A stretch of DNA of 64,000 bases from CAYMPH01 sp964392365. Its GTDB lineage: Bacteria; Spirochaetota; UBA4802; UBA5550. The notes beneath the pieces were generated by a model. It was not told where the DNA came from. It searched no databases and saw only the letters and a list, made by a program, of their open reading frames with translations. Shown here piece after piece: positions 16,824 to 26,289 of the stretch. Position 1 is the first letter of the stretch, and every line of letters starts with the position of its first letter. The position numbers were made by a program, and so were the translations under genes. Where the stretch lies: NCBI GenBank assembly GCA_964392365.1, contig CAYMPH010000006.1:62001-126000 (forward strand), in the 5' to 3' direction.

Positions 16824-19268
16824 TTATTCATTTATTACAGCAAAATCTGAAATCATATCATCGCCTGAAAGATCAAGAAGTTTTACACCAGCTGCACTTC
16901 TTCCCTGAAGTGATATGTCTCCGGCAGTCAATCTAATGGTCATTCCGCTTTTTGAAGCAATAATAACTTCATCTGAATCAAAAACAGATTTAACTCCTTT
17001 GGCATATCCATTCTTTTCATTTATTTTAACAAAGGCCATACCCTTGCCGCCTCTGCCTTTATTGGCAAAATTTTTATACTCTACTCTTTTGCCAAAACCC
17101 TTTTCTGTTAAAACAAAAAGACTTGAATCTTTCTTAACAACATCAAGATCAATAATTTCATCTTCTCCGGAAAGTCTCATGCCTATTATACCGGCTGCAT
17201 TTCTTCCCATTCCGCGCATCTTCATCAGATTTGTTCTTAAAAGAAGTCCTTCTTTTGAAGCTATAACAACATCATCTCCTTTGCCGACAACCTTAACATC
17301 CACAAGCTCATCGTTCTTTTTGAGATTTATAGCAATAATACCGCCCTTTTTAACATTTGAGAAATCTTCTATAGAAGATTTCTTTAAAATTCCAAGCCGC
17401 GTAACCATACAGAAATAATCTTCAGTATCAAAGTTTTTTATTCCGCAAAGAGCTGTAATATTTTCCCCGGTTGCAAGATTTATTATTCCCTTGAGGGATT
17501 TTCCTCTGCTTGCCTTTGAAGCTTCAGGTATTTCATAAGTCTTCATTGCAAAAATCTTTCCCTTGTTTGAAAAAAGAAGAATTGTATCGTGTGTGGTTGC
17601 AACAGTCATCATCTTGATAAAATCTTCACGCTTGGAATCCATGCCGATAACGCCTTTGCCGCCGCGTCTTTGTTTCTTGAATGTGTCAACAGAAAGCCTT
17701 CGGATAAATCCATCATTAGTGATTGATATCACCATATCTTCATCTGCAATGAGATCTTCCATCTCAAAATCTGTTGAAGATTCACCATCTACAATAATTT
17801 CAGTGCGTCTCTTGTCTGCGTATTTCTTTTTAACTTCAGCAAGCTCATCTTTTACTATTGTATAAACAAGTTTTTCACTCGCAAGAATAGCTTTAAGCTG
17901 AGCTATAAGTTTTATAAGCTCTTTGAGTTCTTCCTCAATTTTTTTAACTTCAAGACTTGTAAGTCTCTGCAGTCTCATTTCAAGTATTGCTTTTGTCTGT
18001 ATCTCTGAAAGCTTGAATGCTTTTATCAGTTTTTCTCCGGCTTCATCCGGAGTTTTTGATGCTCTTATTATTTTAATTACTTCATCTATGTTATCGAGCG
18101 CAATTTTCAATCCTCTTAAAATATGCGCTCTTTCCTCAGCTTTTTTTAATTCATAAACAGTTCTCTTGGTAACTACATTTTTTCTATGTAAAATGTAATT
18201 AGAAAGAATTCCACGCAGATCGAGCACTTTTGGAACATTATCAACAAGAGCCAGAAATATCACACCGAATGAAGACTGAAGAGAAGTATGCTTGTAAAGC
18301 TGATTTACTATTACGCTGGTGTTCGCGTCTTTTTTAAGATTAAAAACAATTCTCATTCCTTTTCTATCGGACTCATCCCTTATTTCGCTGATGCCTTCAA
18401 TTACTTTATCATTAACAAGTTCAGCAACTCTTTCAATAAGTGTTGTTTTATTTATCTGATACGGGATTTCCGTGATTATTATTGCGTCTCTTCCTTTTTT
18501 ATTTTCCTCAATATTAAGAATTCCTCTAACCGCAATGCTGCCTCTGCCAGTTGTATATGCTTTAGTAATTCCATCTGTTCCCATGATTGAAGCGCCTGTT
18601 GGAAAATCCGGCCCCTTAATATGCTTCATAAGCTGACGAATTGTAATATTCGGCTCATCAATCATTGCAATGGTTGCATCAATTACTTCGCCCAGATTGT
18701 GAGGAGGAATTTTTGTTGCCATTCCAACTGCAATTCCCTCAGAACCATTAACTAGCAGATTAGGATACGCTGCAGGAAGGACAACCGGTTCTCTTCTTGT
18801 ATCGTCGAAGTTTGGTATAAAATCAACAGTTTCCTTGTCTATATCATGAAGAAGTTCTTCTGACAGTTTATTAAGCCTTGCTTCTGTATACCTGTATGCA
18901 GCAGCACGATCCCCGTCAATAGATCCGAAGTTTCCCTGACCGTCAATGATCGGCATTCTCATTGAAAATTCCTGAGCCATCCTTACCATTGTTTCATAAA
19001 CAGCTGTGTCGCCGTGCGGGTGAAAGTTACCAATAACCTCTCCAACAATCTTCGCTGATTTCACGTACGCCCTGTCGCTTCTCCATGCCCTTTCATTCAT
19101 GGCATGAAGAATTCTTCTATGAACGGGTTTTAAACCGTCACGCACATCCGGCAAAGCCCTGCCTACAATAACGCTCATCGCGTAAGCAAGATAGGCTTCC
19201 TTCATCTGGTCTTCTATTTCAACATCAAATACTTTTCCTGAACTTGATGGTTCCTGTTTCTTCGGCAC
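16824..19268 (-). CDS. gyrA: DNA gyrase subunit A
   Basis: 814 residues. The DNA-cleaving subunit of the type II topoisomerase that introduces negative supercoils. Visible: PDVRDGLKPVHRR, the quinolone-determining region HPHGDTAVYETMVRMAQ (Thr88 and Glu92 at the positions of E. coli Ser83 and Asp87), the catalytic Tyr127 in AAAYRYTEARL, and the GyrA box QRRGGKG in the C-terminal beta-pinwheel, which separates it from ParC. The start codon is GTG with GGAG 8 bases upstream. It is the last gene of the origin cluster, separated from gyrB by a perfect 20-bp hairpin. Thr at position 88 is a natural variant; no statement on drug response can be made. Confidence 0.98.
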   Translation of the reverse strand: MPKKQEPSSSGKVFDVEIEDQMKEAYLAYAMSVIVGRALPDVRDGLKPVHRRILHAMNERAWRSDRAYVKSAKIVGEVIGNFHPHGDTAVYETMVRMAQEFSMRMPIIDGQGNFGSIDGDRAAAYRYTEARLNKLSEELLHDIDKETVDFIPNFDDTRREPVVLPAAYPNLLVNGSEGIAVGMATKIPPHNLGEVIDATIAMIDEPNITIRQLMKHIKGPDFPTGASIMGTDGITKAYTTGRGSIAVRGILNIEENKKGRDAIIITEIPYQINKTTLIERVAELVNDKVIEGISEIRDESDRKGMRIVFNLKKDANTSVIVNQLYKHTSLQSSFGVIFLALVDNVPKVLDLRGILSNYILHRKNVVTKRTVYELKKAEERAHILRGLKIALDNIDEVIKIIRASKTPDEAGEKLIKAFKLSEIQTKAILEMRLQRLTSLEVKKIEEELKELIKLIAQLKAILASEKLVYTIVKDELAEVKKKYADKRRTEIIVDGESSTDFEMEDLIADEDMVISITNDGFIRRLSVDTFKKQRRGGKGVIGMDSKREDFIKMMTVATTHDTILLFSNKGKIFAMKTYEIPEASKASRGKSLKGIINLATGENITALCGIKNFDTEDYFCMVTRLGILKKSSIEDFSNVKKGGIIAINLKKNDELVDVKVVGKGDDVVIASKEGLLLRTNLMKMRGMGRNAAGIIGMRLSGEDEIIDLDVVKKDSSLFVLTEKGFGKRVEYKNFANKGRGGKGMAFVKINEKNGYAKGVKSVFDSDEVIIASKSGMTIRLTAGDISLQGRSAAGVKLLDLSGDDMISDFAVINE

Positions 19269-19291
19269 TGCTTTTCTCCAACATAAAATTT

Positions 19292-19334
19292 ACCCCCACT
19301 AACTCCCCCTTAGCAAGGGGGAGTTAGTGGGGGT
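19292..19334. repeat. perfect 20-bp inverted repeat between gyrB and gyrA
   Basis: Arms 19292-19311 and 19315-19334 are perfectly complementary around a 3-base loop (AGC). The sequence is C-rich on one arm (CCCCCACTAACTCCCCCTT) and abuts the gyrB stop codon directly. No U-run follows on the minus strand, so it is not a standard terminator. It may attenuate or stabilise the gyrB-gyrA message, or be a REP-like mobile palindrome; no second copy occurs in this window. Confidence 0.85.
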
Positions 19335-21236
19335 TTAAAGATCAAGATTTGAAACATTCCTGGCATTATCTTCAATAAATTTTCTTCTCGGTTCTACTGC
19401 ATCTCCCATAAGAACAGAGAATATATTCTCAGCTTCAACCTCATCGTCCATTCTCACCTGAAGTATTGTTCTGAATTCCGGATTCATGGTTGTATCCCAC
19501 AACTGCTCAGGATTCATCTCTCCAAGACCTTTATATCTTTGAATAACAACCTTTGAATCTGCTTTATAATTTTTTAAAGTTTTATCTTTTTCTTCATCGG
19601 AATATGCATATGAGCTTTCTTTTCCAGATTTAATATTGTATAGAGGAGGCTGGGCAATATACAAATATCCTTCTGTAATGAGTTCCTTCATATATCTGAA
19701 AAAGAATGTTAATAATAAAGTTCTGATGTGTGCGCCGTCTACGTCCGCATCTGTCATGATTATAATTTTATGATATCTCGCTTTTTTAATATCAAATTCA
19801 TCAGTTCCAATGCCTGTACCAATAGCTGTAATAATTGTTTTTATTTCCTCATTGGATAAAATTTTATCCAGCCTCGCTTTTTCCACATTTATGATTTTTC
19901 CTTTGAGAGCAAGTATTGCCTGGAAATTTCTGTCTCTGCCCTGTTTTGCAGAACCTCCGGCAGAATCTCCCTCAACAAGATATATTTCACATAGCGCAGG
20001 ATCCCTTTCAGAACAATCCGCGAGTTTTCCAGGAAGAGTGTTATTATCAAGTGCATTTTTTCTTCTTGTGAGATCTCTTGCTTTTTTTGCAGCAAGTCTT
20101 GCGCGTGCGCTGAAAATACATTTTTCAATTATTTTTTTTGCTTCCTGCGGATTTTCCTCAAAATAAAATGCTAAATTTTCATTAGTTGCTGATTCAACAA
20201 TTCCCTTAACTTCGCTGTTTCCGAGTTTCATTTTAGTCTGGCCTTCAAACTGCGGGTTTGGAATTTTCACGCTGATAATAGCAACAAGTCCCTCTCTGAC
20301 GTCATCACCCGAGAGTTGTAAAATGTTTTTATCAATCTTTTCTTTTTTTAAATAATCATTAAAAACCCTGGTAAGAGCTGATTTAAAACCGATAAGATGT
20401 GTTCCGCCCTCTCTGGTGTTGATGTTGTTTGCGTAGGTAAAAACAGTTTCACTATATGAATCTATATATTGTAAAGCTAATTCAATTTCAACTTTATCTT
20501 TTGTTGTTTTAAAATATATCGGTTTTTTATTTATCGGGCTTTTTGCTTCAACAAGATGATTTACAAATTCAACTATTCCGCCCTCGTAATGAAATTCCTG
20601 TTTACGCCCCTTTCCTCTTTCATCATGAAGTATAATAATAACTCCTGCATTTAAAAAAGCAAGTTCGCGAAGTCTTTTTGCAAGAATATCAAAATTATAT
20701 TCAGTTGCAGTAAATATTTCATCATCCGGCCAGAATCTGACCTTGGTTCCGGTTTTAGTTGTTTTCTCGAGAGTTTGAACTTTGCAGGTCGGTTTTCCTT
20801 TTGAATATGACTGAAAAAATTCTGTCCCATCTTTATAAACATTTACTTCCAATTTTTTTGAAAGAGCATTTACAACTGAAACCCCGACACCATGAAGTCC
20901 GCCAGAAACCTTATATGCGTCGTTGTCGAATTTTCCGCCAGCATGAAGCTTTGTTAATACTATTTCAAGTGCAGAAACTTTATAAGTCTGATGAATGTCC
21001 GTTGGTATACCCCTGCCGTTATCAACAACTTCAATGGAATTATCTTTATGAATGGTTACAATAACGCTGTCGCAAAATCCAGCCAGAGATTCGTCAATTG
21101 AGTTATCAACAATTTCATACACAAGATGATGAAGCCCGTCCACATCAGTTGAACCTATGTACATTGCCGGTCTTTTTCTTACTGCTTCAAGCCCTTCAAG
21201 AACCTGTATTTTTTGGGAATCGTATTCCTTAGACAT
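19335..21236 (-). CDS. gyrB: DNA gyrase subunit B
   Basis: 633 residues, the short class without the proteobacterial insert. The ATPase subunit of gyrase: GHKL ATP-binding motifs EIVDNSIDE, VVDNGRGIPTDIH and GGLHGVGVSVVNALS, the transducer region, then the TOPRIM metal motifs VEGDSAGGSAKQGRDR and MTDADVDGAHIRTLLLTFFFR, and the C-terminal RYKGLGEMNPEQLWDTTMNP. Cytoplasmic, acting with GyrA as A2B2. Its start overlaps the 3' end of the remB-like gene by 8 bases. Gene order remB-gyrB-gyrA is that seen around the Bacillus origin. Confidence 0.98.
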   Translation of the reverse strand: MSKEYDSQKIQVLEGLEAVRKRPAMYIGSTDVDGLHHLVYEIVDNSIDESLAGFCDSVIVTIHKDNSIEVVDNGRGIPTDIHQTYKVSALEIVLTKLHAGGKFDNDAYKVSGGLHGVGVSVVNALSKKLEVNVYKDGTEFFQSYSKGKPTCKVQTLEKTTKTGTKVRFWPDDEIFTATEYNFDILAKRLRELAFLNAGVIIILHDERGKGRKQEFHYEGGIVEFVNHLVEAKSPINKKPIYFKTTKDKVEIELALQYIDSYSETVFTYANNINTREGGTHLIGFKSALTRVFNDYLKKEKIDKNILQLSGDDVREGLVAIISVKIPNPQFEGQTKMKLGNSEVKGIVESATNENLAFYFEENPQEAKKIIEKCIFSARARLAAKKARDLTRRKNALDNNTLPGKLADCSERDPALCEIYLVEGDSAGGSAKQGRDRNFQAILALKGKIINVEKARLDKILSNEEIKTIITAIGTGIGTDEFDIKKARYHKIIIMTDADVDGAHIRTLLLTFFFRYMKELITEGYLYIAQPPLYNIKSGKESSYAYSDEEKDKTLKNYKADSKVVIQRYKGLGEMNPEQLWDTTMNPEFRTILQVRMDDEVEAENIFSVLMGDAVEPRRKFIEDNARNVSNLDL

Positions 21237-21471
21237 CTTTCCTGCTCCAGATAAATTCGTTATTCAGACTATCCCTTTTTATAATTGTAAAAGGGCTTAC
21301 TATGCTTGCTGTAATTATATTTTTTTCTTCAATTGCAACAGTTTTATCATTTTCAGAAATTTTTTCTATAATCCATTTATTTTCTTCTGAAAGCAACAGA
21401 CTGTCTCTGTTGAAAATTCCGATTAGTTTTGCCGTTGAAATATTTTTTTTCTCGCCGATATGAATAAACAT
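21229..21471 (-). CDS. remB: RemB/DUF370-like regulator
   Basis: 80 residues. The N-terminus MFIHIGEKKNISTAKLIGIFN and the later SPFTIIKRDSL follow the pattern of Bacillus subtilis RemB (YaaB; MYIHLGDD ... SPLSSSTLKKR), a DUF370-family protein encoded between recF and gyrB. The related RemA is a DNA-binding activator of matrix genes; RemB has a partly redundant role in matrix formation. Position and length match exactly. It overlaps gyrB by 8 bases. DNA binding is inferred from the family, and its targets here are unknown. Confidence 0.82.
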   Translation of the reverse strand: MFIHIGEKKNISTAKLIGIFNRDSLLLSEENKWIIEKISENDKTVAIEEKNIITASIVSPFTIIKRDSLNNEFIWSRKDV

Positions 21472-21651
21472 TTAATATTAGTAAATCCTTAAATAATTTT
21501 TAAAAATATACAAATTAAAATTTCAGTATTTTATTATATTTTTCTCAATAATATTTTCCAGCTCACACTGGAATTACAGTAAAGATTTATCAGCTTATTA
21601 CTAAAAAAATTAAATAATTATAGAACATATTAACATATCTTATGTCTCATG

Positions 21652-21987
21652 TCAACTATTCCATTTTATATTTTTTATTTCTACTTTAATATTTTTAACA
21701 GCTGAATAAGGGAACATTTCCTCTACTTTTTTTAATATCTGATCTTTCATAAGCATAATATCGTTCGCATATGCTGAATGGTCGGATATAATAAATAAAA
21801 TACCTTTAAAAATACGATCCGGCATTGAATGTGTGCATAATATACTTCCGATTATATCCTTCCAAGCAGCGCGAATATTTCCGATTACATACTGTTCACT
21901 GATATTTAAATCAGAAATAACATCCGGAAGTAAAGAATTGAAATCCAATATTTTATTTTTCCTGTTTGAACCAACCCTGAATTTCAT
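21652..21987 (-). CDS. dciA: DciA-like (DUF721) replication protein
   Basis: 111 residues. A KH-like DUF721 domain with the characteristic W-x-x-I-IG (AAWKDIIGSIL), the conserved turn of the family, and LFIISDHSAYANDIMLMKDQIL. DciA-type proteins load or assist the replicative helicase DnaB in bacteria that lack DnaC/DnaI. It sits between recF (4-base overlap) and remB, a common place for DUF721 genes. No ATPase motif is expected. Start ATG overlaps the recF stop. Confidence 0.85.
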   Translation of the reverse strand: MKFRVGSNRKNKILDFNSLLPDVISDLNISEQYVIGNIRAAWKDIIGSILCTHSMPDRIFKGILFIISDHSAYANDIMLMKDQILKKVEEMFPYSAVKNIKVEIKNIKWNS

Positions 21988-23093
21988 TGCTGTTCAATTC
22001 TCCCTTCCGGAAAAACCATAAATTGCGATGTATTTTTAAAACTATCTCCGGAAATTGAATCTGTATTAACCATAGTAAAAATAACCTGATTCCCGCCGCT
22101 TAAAACATTAACCATATTATTCCGTCTCCCGGGATCAAGTTCAGAAAAAATATCATCCACAAGAATAACACATTTCTCTCCGGTCTTTTCCTCTACAGAC
22201 TCAAATTCTGCAATTTTAATTGCTATTGAAGCTGTCCTTTTCTGGCCCTGGGAAGCGAAATTATTAAAATTTTCTTTTTCGCTATAAGCAATTAAATAAT
22301 CATCCCGTTGCGGCCCTAAAGAAGTTGAACCGAATTTTATATCTTTATTTCTGTTTTGGACCAGCAGGCTGTAAATATCATCTGACGATTTTTCTTTTAA
22401 AATAGACTGGTAAAATAAATCCGGAGTTTCATCAGTATCTGAAATCATTCTATACGATCTTGAAAATTTTTCTTTAAAATCTTTTATGAATTTTTCTCTT
22501 TTCTCTATTATTTTAAAAGCTTTTTCTGCAAAAACAAGATCCCATATTTCAAGATTTTTTAATTCATTAGAACCTGAATTTTTTATTTTTCTTAAAAGCG
22601 CATTTCTCGATATGAGGATTTTTTTAAACTCTGAAAGTGTTTCTATATATTCAGGATCGGTTTTTGAAATAACGCTGTCAAGAAAACGTCTTCTCAAATC
22701 CGGGCTTCCATTAATAATATTTATATCTGCCGGTGAAAAAATAACTGTTAAAAATTTTCCGTAATAATCCCTGACTTTATTGATTTCACTACCGTCTATT
22801 TTTATTTTTTTTATTATTTTACCATTAACAAATGAGCATCCTGTTTCAAACTTTGAGTATGATGATTCATTTAAAACAGCAGAGCAATAATAACTGCTCT
22901 CACCTTTTTTTATTATTGAAATATCACCAATATGCCTGAAAGATCTTATATTTGACAGAATTGATAATGCTTCAAGAATATTTGTTTTACCTGATCCGTT
23001 TTTTCCAGTGATAAAATTTACTTCACTGGAAAATCTAAATTTAACATCAGAATAATTTCTGAAATTTTTTAAAATAAAATCAGTTACCCGCAT
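21984..23093 (-). CDS. recF: DNA replication/repair protein RecF
   Basis: 369 residues. An SMC-like ABC ATPase that with RecO and RecR loads RecA at gaps. Walker A is GKNGSGKTNILEALSIL (about residues 30-46), then the RecF-typical DLRRRFLDSVISK, the ABC signature FASQGQKRTASIAIKIAE and Walker B VILVDDIFSELDPGRR. The start follows the dnaN stop by one base, and the stop overlaps dciA. Belongs to the dnaA-dnaN-recF origin block. Confidence 0.97.
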   Translation of the reverse strand: MRVTDFILKNFRNYSDVKFRFSSEVNFITGKNGSGKTNILEALSILSNIRSFRHIGDISIIKKGESSYYCSAVLNESSYSKFETGCSFVNGKIIKKIKIDGSEINKVRDYYGKFLTVIFSPADINIINGSPDLRRRFLDSVISKTDPEYIETLSEFKKILISRNALLRKIKNSGSNELKNLEIWDLVFAEKAFKIIEKREKFIKDFKEKFSRSYRMISDTDETPDLFYQSILKEKSSDDIYSLLVQNRNKDIKFGSTSLGPQRDDYLIAYSEKENFNNFASQGQKRTASIAIKIAEFESVEEKTGEKCVILVDDIFSELDPGRRNNMVNVLSGGNQVIFTMVNTDSISGDSFKNTSQFMVFPEGRIEQQ

Positions 23094-23094
23094 T

Positions 23095-24228
23095 TTATTC
23101 AGAATGAGATGATTTAATCTGGATAGGCATAATTACTGCTGTGAAGTTCGGATCATCTGAAGGATTTAATGTCATAGGACTCATCTGACCTGTAATACTG
23201 CATTTAACAGTTTCACAGTCCATTTCCTTGAGAGCTTCTATCATAAACTGGGCGTTAACACCAAGAGAGAATTTTTCTTTATAATCAGATTTAATTTTTA
23301 TTTCTTCAGTAGCTTCGCCAAGTTCAGGGGTTGAAGCTTCAACAATAAGTCTTTCAGAATCAAATGTCAAAATTATTTTATATATAGGTTCTCTTGTAAA
23401 AATAATAACCCGCCTGATAGTTTCACTTAACTGTTTAACATTTATTTCTGAACTGAATAAATGTTCTTTCGGCATAACCTGTTTATAGTTTGGAAACTGT
23501 CCCTCAACTATCCTGGATATTATTTCTGTTTCATCAATTTTTATATAACACTGGTTACCGCTGATATTTAATAAGCAATTTCCGGTAACTGATAAAAGTC
23601 TGAAAATTTCATTCACTGTTTTAAGCGGGAGTATTACGCCATTTTTTAAATCAAGAGAACCTTCGATGTTTCTTGTAATAATTGACAATCTTCTTGAGTC
23701 TGTTGCAACAGCAGTAAGTTTTCCTTTTGTTTCTGATACTAGAAAAATACCGTTAAAAATCGGTTTTATAGTATCAGAAGAAGCAGCATATATAACTTTT
23801 TTAATTATTTCTTTAAACAAAGGCTGTTCTATGCCTGCTGATTTATCTTCAATGAAATCAGGAATTTTTGGAAAATCCTGTGAAGAAGTTCCAATGAGTT
23901 TATATTGGCCTTTAATTTTTTCTGATTTTGTTTTTATTATTATTTGAAAATTATCATCGACATTAACAACAAGTTCATCATCCGGAAGTTCTTTGAGAAT
24001 GCTTGCCATTTTTTTACCGTTAACGGTAAATGAAAATTTTTCTTTTGATAAACTTGATATATGAGTTCTTACAGCAATTTCATTATCTGTTGAAATAAGT
24101 TCCATTTTGTCATGAAAAATATTTATAAGACAGTTAGATAATATAGTGTTAATATTTTTTGATGAAACAATTGAATCCGCTGTTAATACAGCTTTATATA
24201 AAAAATTTTTATCAACATTTATTTGCAT
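23095..24228 (-). CDS. dnaN: DNA polymerase III beta sliding clamp
   Basis: 377 residues. A ring-shaped dimer that tethers the replicative polymerase. Three clamp domains are visible: the N-terminal MQINVDKNFLYKAVLTADSIVSSKN, a central GIFLVSETKGKLTAVATDSRRLSIITRN, and the C-terminal segment ending MTLNPSDDPNFTAVIMPIQI, which corresponds to the usual ...YVVMPMRL end. It is separated from dnaA by 245 bases containing four DnaA-box-like sites, so it may have its own DnaA-responsive promoter. Confidence 0.97.
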   Translation of the reverse strand: MQINVDKNFLYKAVLTADSIVSSKNINTILSNCLINIFHDKMELISTDNEIAVRTHISSLSKEKFSFTVNGKKMASILKELPDDELVVNVDDNFQIIIKTKSEKIKGQYKLIGTSSQDFPKIPDFIEDKSAGIEQPLFKEIIKKVIYAASSDTIKPIFNGIFLVSETKGKLTAVATDSRRLSIITRNIEGSLDLKNGVILPLKTVNEIFRLLSVTGNCLLNISGNQCYIKIDETEIISRIVEGQFPNYKQVMPKEHLFSSEINVKQLSETIRRVIIFTREPIYKIILTFDSERLIVEASTPELGEATEEIKIKSDYKEKFSLGVNAQFMIEALKEMDCETVKCSITGQMSPMTLNPSDDPNFTAVIMPIQIKSSHSE

Positions 24229-24473
24229 TTTGATCTCCTATAACAATAATATAAATTTATTATTAATAATAGTTTTAGTAGTAGCAATGTATTTTTTGTT
24301 AATAACTGAATTATCCCTGACAGAATCAGTACTTAGCATGTTGATAAACTGTTATTATTTTCTACTATCTTTTAGTAATAAAACTTATTATCTTATATCT
24401 TACTTATTTTATTGATTAACTATTTTTTATCAACACTAAATCACAATTATTAACAATGATTTATTATTAAATT
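24229..24473. promoter_or_regulatory. dnaA-dnaN spacer with four DnaA-box-like 9-mers
   Basis: TGTTAATAA at 24297-24305, TGTTGATAA at 24339-24347, and the opposite orientation TTATCAACA at 24427-24435 and TTATTAACA at 24447-24455. All match TGTTRATAA, one or two changes from the canonical box TGTGGATAA/TTATCCACA. The spacer is extremely AT-rich and also the dnaN promoter region. It may be one half of a bipartite origin or an autoregulatory site. Confidence 0.6.
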
Positions 24474-25811
24474 TTAACTTTTTAATTCAGATATTAAATC
24501 ATCAATAGCATCTTTTAAATTTAGATCTTTTGCTATATCCTGCTCTATCTGATTAATTGCATTTACCACAGTTGAATGATCCCTGTTTCCGAACTCATGG
24601 CCTAATTCTGTTGTTGTAATTCCAATGAGTTTTCGTGCTATATACATTGAAATAAATCTTGGTAAAACTACTTTATTGTGCCTGTTTTTTGAAGTAAGAT
24701 CATTAACAGTAATACCATATTTAAATGCCACCTTTTCCATTATATCCGGAAGAGTTACTTTTTTATTTATATCCTCATCAAAAAGATCTTTCAGATATAA
24801 TTTGGCATTTTCAATGTTTATAGGTTCATTTAAAGTTTCTGAAACCATCTTTAATTTATTCAGTGCTGATTCAAGAGCTCTTATATTGGATTTAATTCTT
24901 CTTGCTATATAATTTATAACTTCATCTGAAATAAAAAGTTTAATTGATTCTGCTTTATTTCTTAAAATTGCTTCCCGTGTCTCTAAATTCGGAGCCTGTA
25001 TATCAATGATCATTCCCCATTCATATCTTGTTCGGAGTCTGTCTTCAAGAGTTGAGAGCTGTTTGGGAGGTCTGTCGCTTGAAATAACTATCTGTTTCTT
25101 TTTCTGATGCAGATCGTTGAAAATATTAAAAAATTCATTTTGAGTTTCTGGTTTGTTCTCAAGATTCTGAATATCATCAATTAATAGAATATCAACATTC
25201 ATATATTTTATCTTAAAGCTCGATATTGTCTGAGTTCTCAGAGCATATACAAACTCTGTAAGAAAATTCTGGCTTGCTGCATAAAGCACTCTTAGATAAG
25301 GTTTTTCTTTAATTATATAATTTCCTATTGCCTGCATTAAATGCGTTTTACCCAGACCAACTCCTCCATATATAAAAAGCGGATTGGTTTTAGTACCAGG
25401 TGCCCTGGATATGGAAATCGCAGCTGCGTGAGCCAATTGATTATTTGAGCCAACAACAAAATTATCAAAAGAATAGTTTGGATTTATCGATGAAGAGCTC
25501 TGAGTATCATCTAAAATGTTTACGTTCTGCCGTATTGGATTTTCACTGATTTTAACAACCGGTGTGCTGATATAATCCGATGTAGTTACAAATTCACAGG
25601 TTATATTCTGATTAACAAGAGACTTCATTATTGATTCAATCTGATTTCTGTAATTATCTGTTATATGACGCAATGCAACATCATCAACAACCTTGATTGT
25701 TGAAATATTCCCATTAATTGAAATAAGTTCCGTGTCTTTAAGCCACATATCAAAAGACTGCTTGTTGATTTGATTTTGAAGAGAATCTAAAACATTACTC
25801 CAGACCGACAT
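24474..25811 (-). CDS. dnaA: chromosomal replication initiator DnaA
   Basis: 445 residues. Domain I is at the N-terminus (WSNVLDSLQNQINKQSFDMWL). The AAA+ core has Walker A GGVGLGKTHLMQAIGNY, Walker B DILLIDDIQNL, sensor 1 ISSDRPPKQL and the box VII/sensor 2 region. Domain IV carries the DnaA signature LGHEFGNRDHSTVVNAINQIE, which reads DnaA boxes. It binds oriC and opens the AT-rich unwinding element. AGGT lies 6 bases before the ATG. The start faces a 478-base intergenic region with further box-like sites. Confidence 0.98.
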   Translation of the reverse strand: MSVWSNVLDSLQNQINKQSFDMWLKDTELISINGNISTIKVVDDVALRHITDNYRNQIESIMKSLVNQNITCEFVTTSDYISTPVVKISENPIRQNVNILDDTQSSSSINPNYSFDNFVVGSNNQLAHAAAISISRAPGTKTNPLFIYGGVGLGKTHLMQAIGNYIIKEKPYLRVLYAASQNFLTEFVYALRTQTISSFKIKYMNVDILLIDDIQNLENKPETQNEFFNIFNDLHQKKKQIVISSDRPPKQLSTLEDRLRTRYEWGMIIDIQAPNLETREAILRNKAESIKLFISDEVINYIARRIKSNIRALESALNKLKMVSETLNEPINIENAKLYLKDLFDEDINKKVTLPDIMEKVAFKYGITVNDLTSKNRHNKVVLPRFISMYIARKLIGITTTELGHEFGNRDHSTVVNAINQIEQDIAKDLNLKDAIDDLISELKS

Positions 25812-26289
25812 ATCTATACCTGTAATTATAATATCAAAAAATACATATTAAAAAAACCCGAAAATTTATTGAATAATAATTTATAGTCTATTTAAAAATC
25901 AAACAGACTTATTTGAAAATAATAATTATTGGTTTTAAAATTTTAGAAAAAATTGATTTTCCAGAAAATTTTATTCCAATAAAATAGATTTTAACTATTG
26001 TTTTTTAAAGAAGTTTTTAACTGCTGTTGATTAATCAGAAGCTATTTTTTTTCAACTATTTGGCAATCAATTAATTATGTATTATTTTTTTCAAAATAAT
26101 TTTTTTTAAAATATAGATAACCTGTTGATAAGTGGTTATTTTATGTTAATAAGTTGGATATAACACAGTTTTCTTGTGGTTAACCTAACTATACAATGTT
26201 AATAAACTATTATATTATTCCAATTTTTATGCACAAAAAAAACCCCGCAAATTGCGGGGTTTTTTATTTTTTTATAATAAAATTTAAAA
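25812..26289. other. probable oriC / dnaA upstream region
   Basis: A 478-base gene-free, very AT-rich stretch upstream of dnaA. DnaA-box-like 9-mers cluster at its far end: TGTTGATAA 26123-26131, TGTTAATAA 26144-26152, TGTGGTTAA 26175-26183 (one change from the canonical TGTGGATAA) and TGTTAATAA 26197-26205. The remaining 300 bases are A/T runs suitable for unwinding and hold the dnaA promoter. No ORF is present. On the two sides of this region genes run mostly outward (minus to the left; plus from 30.3 kb), as expected near an origin. Confidence 0.7.
26237..26265 (-). terminator. terminator of the OmpL47-like gene
   Basis: Near-perfect palindrome CCCCGCAA-A-TTGCGGGG extended by A/T pairs (arms 26237-26250, 26252-26265), with a U-run on either strand. 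It is placed 25 bases after the OmpL47-like gene stop and insulates that gene from the origin region. Confidence 0.9.

Noticed and set aside
16915..18156. Several open frames on the plus strand opposite gyrA
   Set aside because: They lie antisense to a certain gyrA gene and have Ser/Phe/Leu-rich unnatural composition; they are shadows of its codon usage.
21556..21573. Hairpin TTCCAG...CTGGAA between dciA and remB
   Set aside because: Only a 6-bp stem with no clear U-run; too weak to call a terminator.
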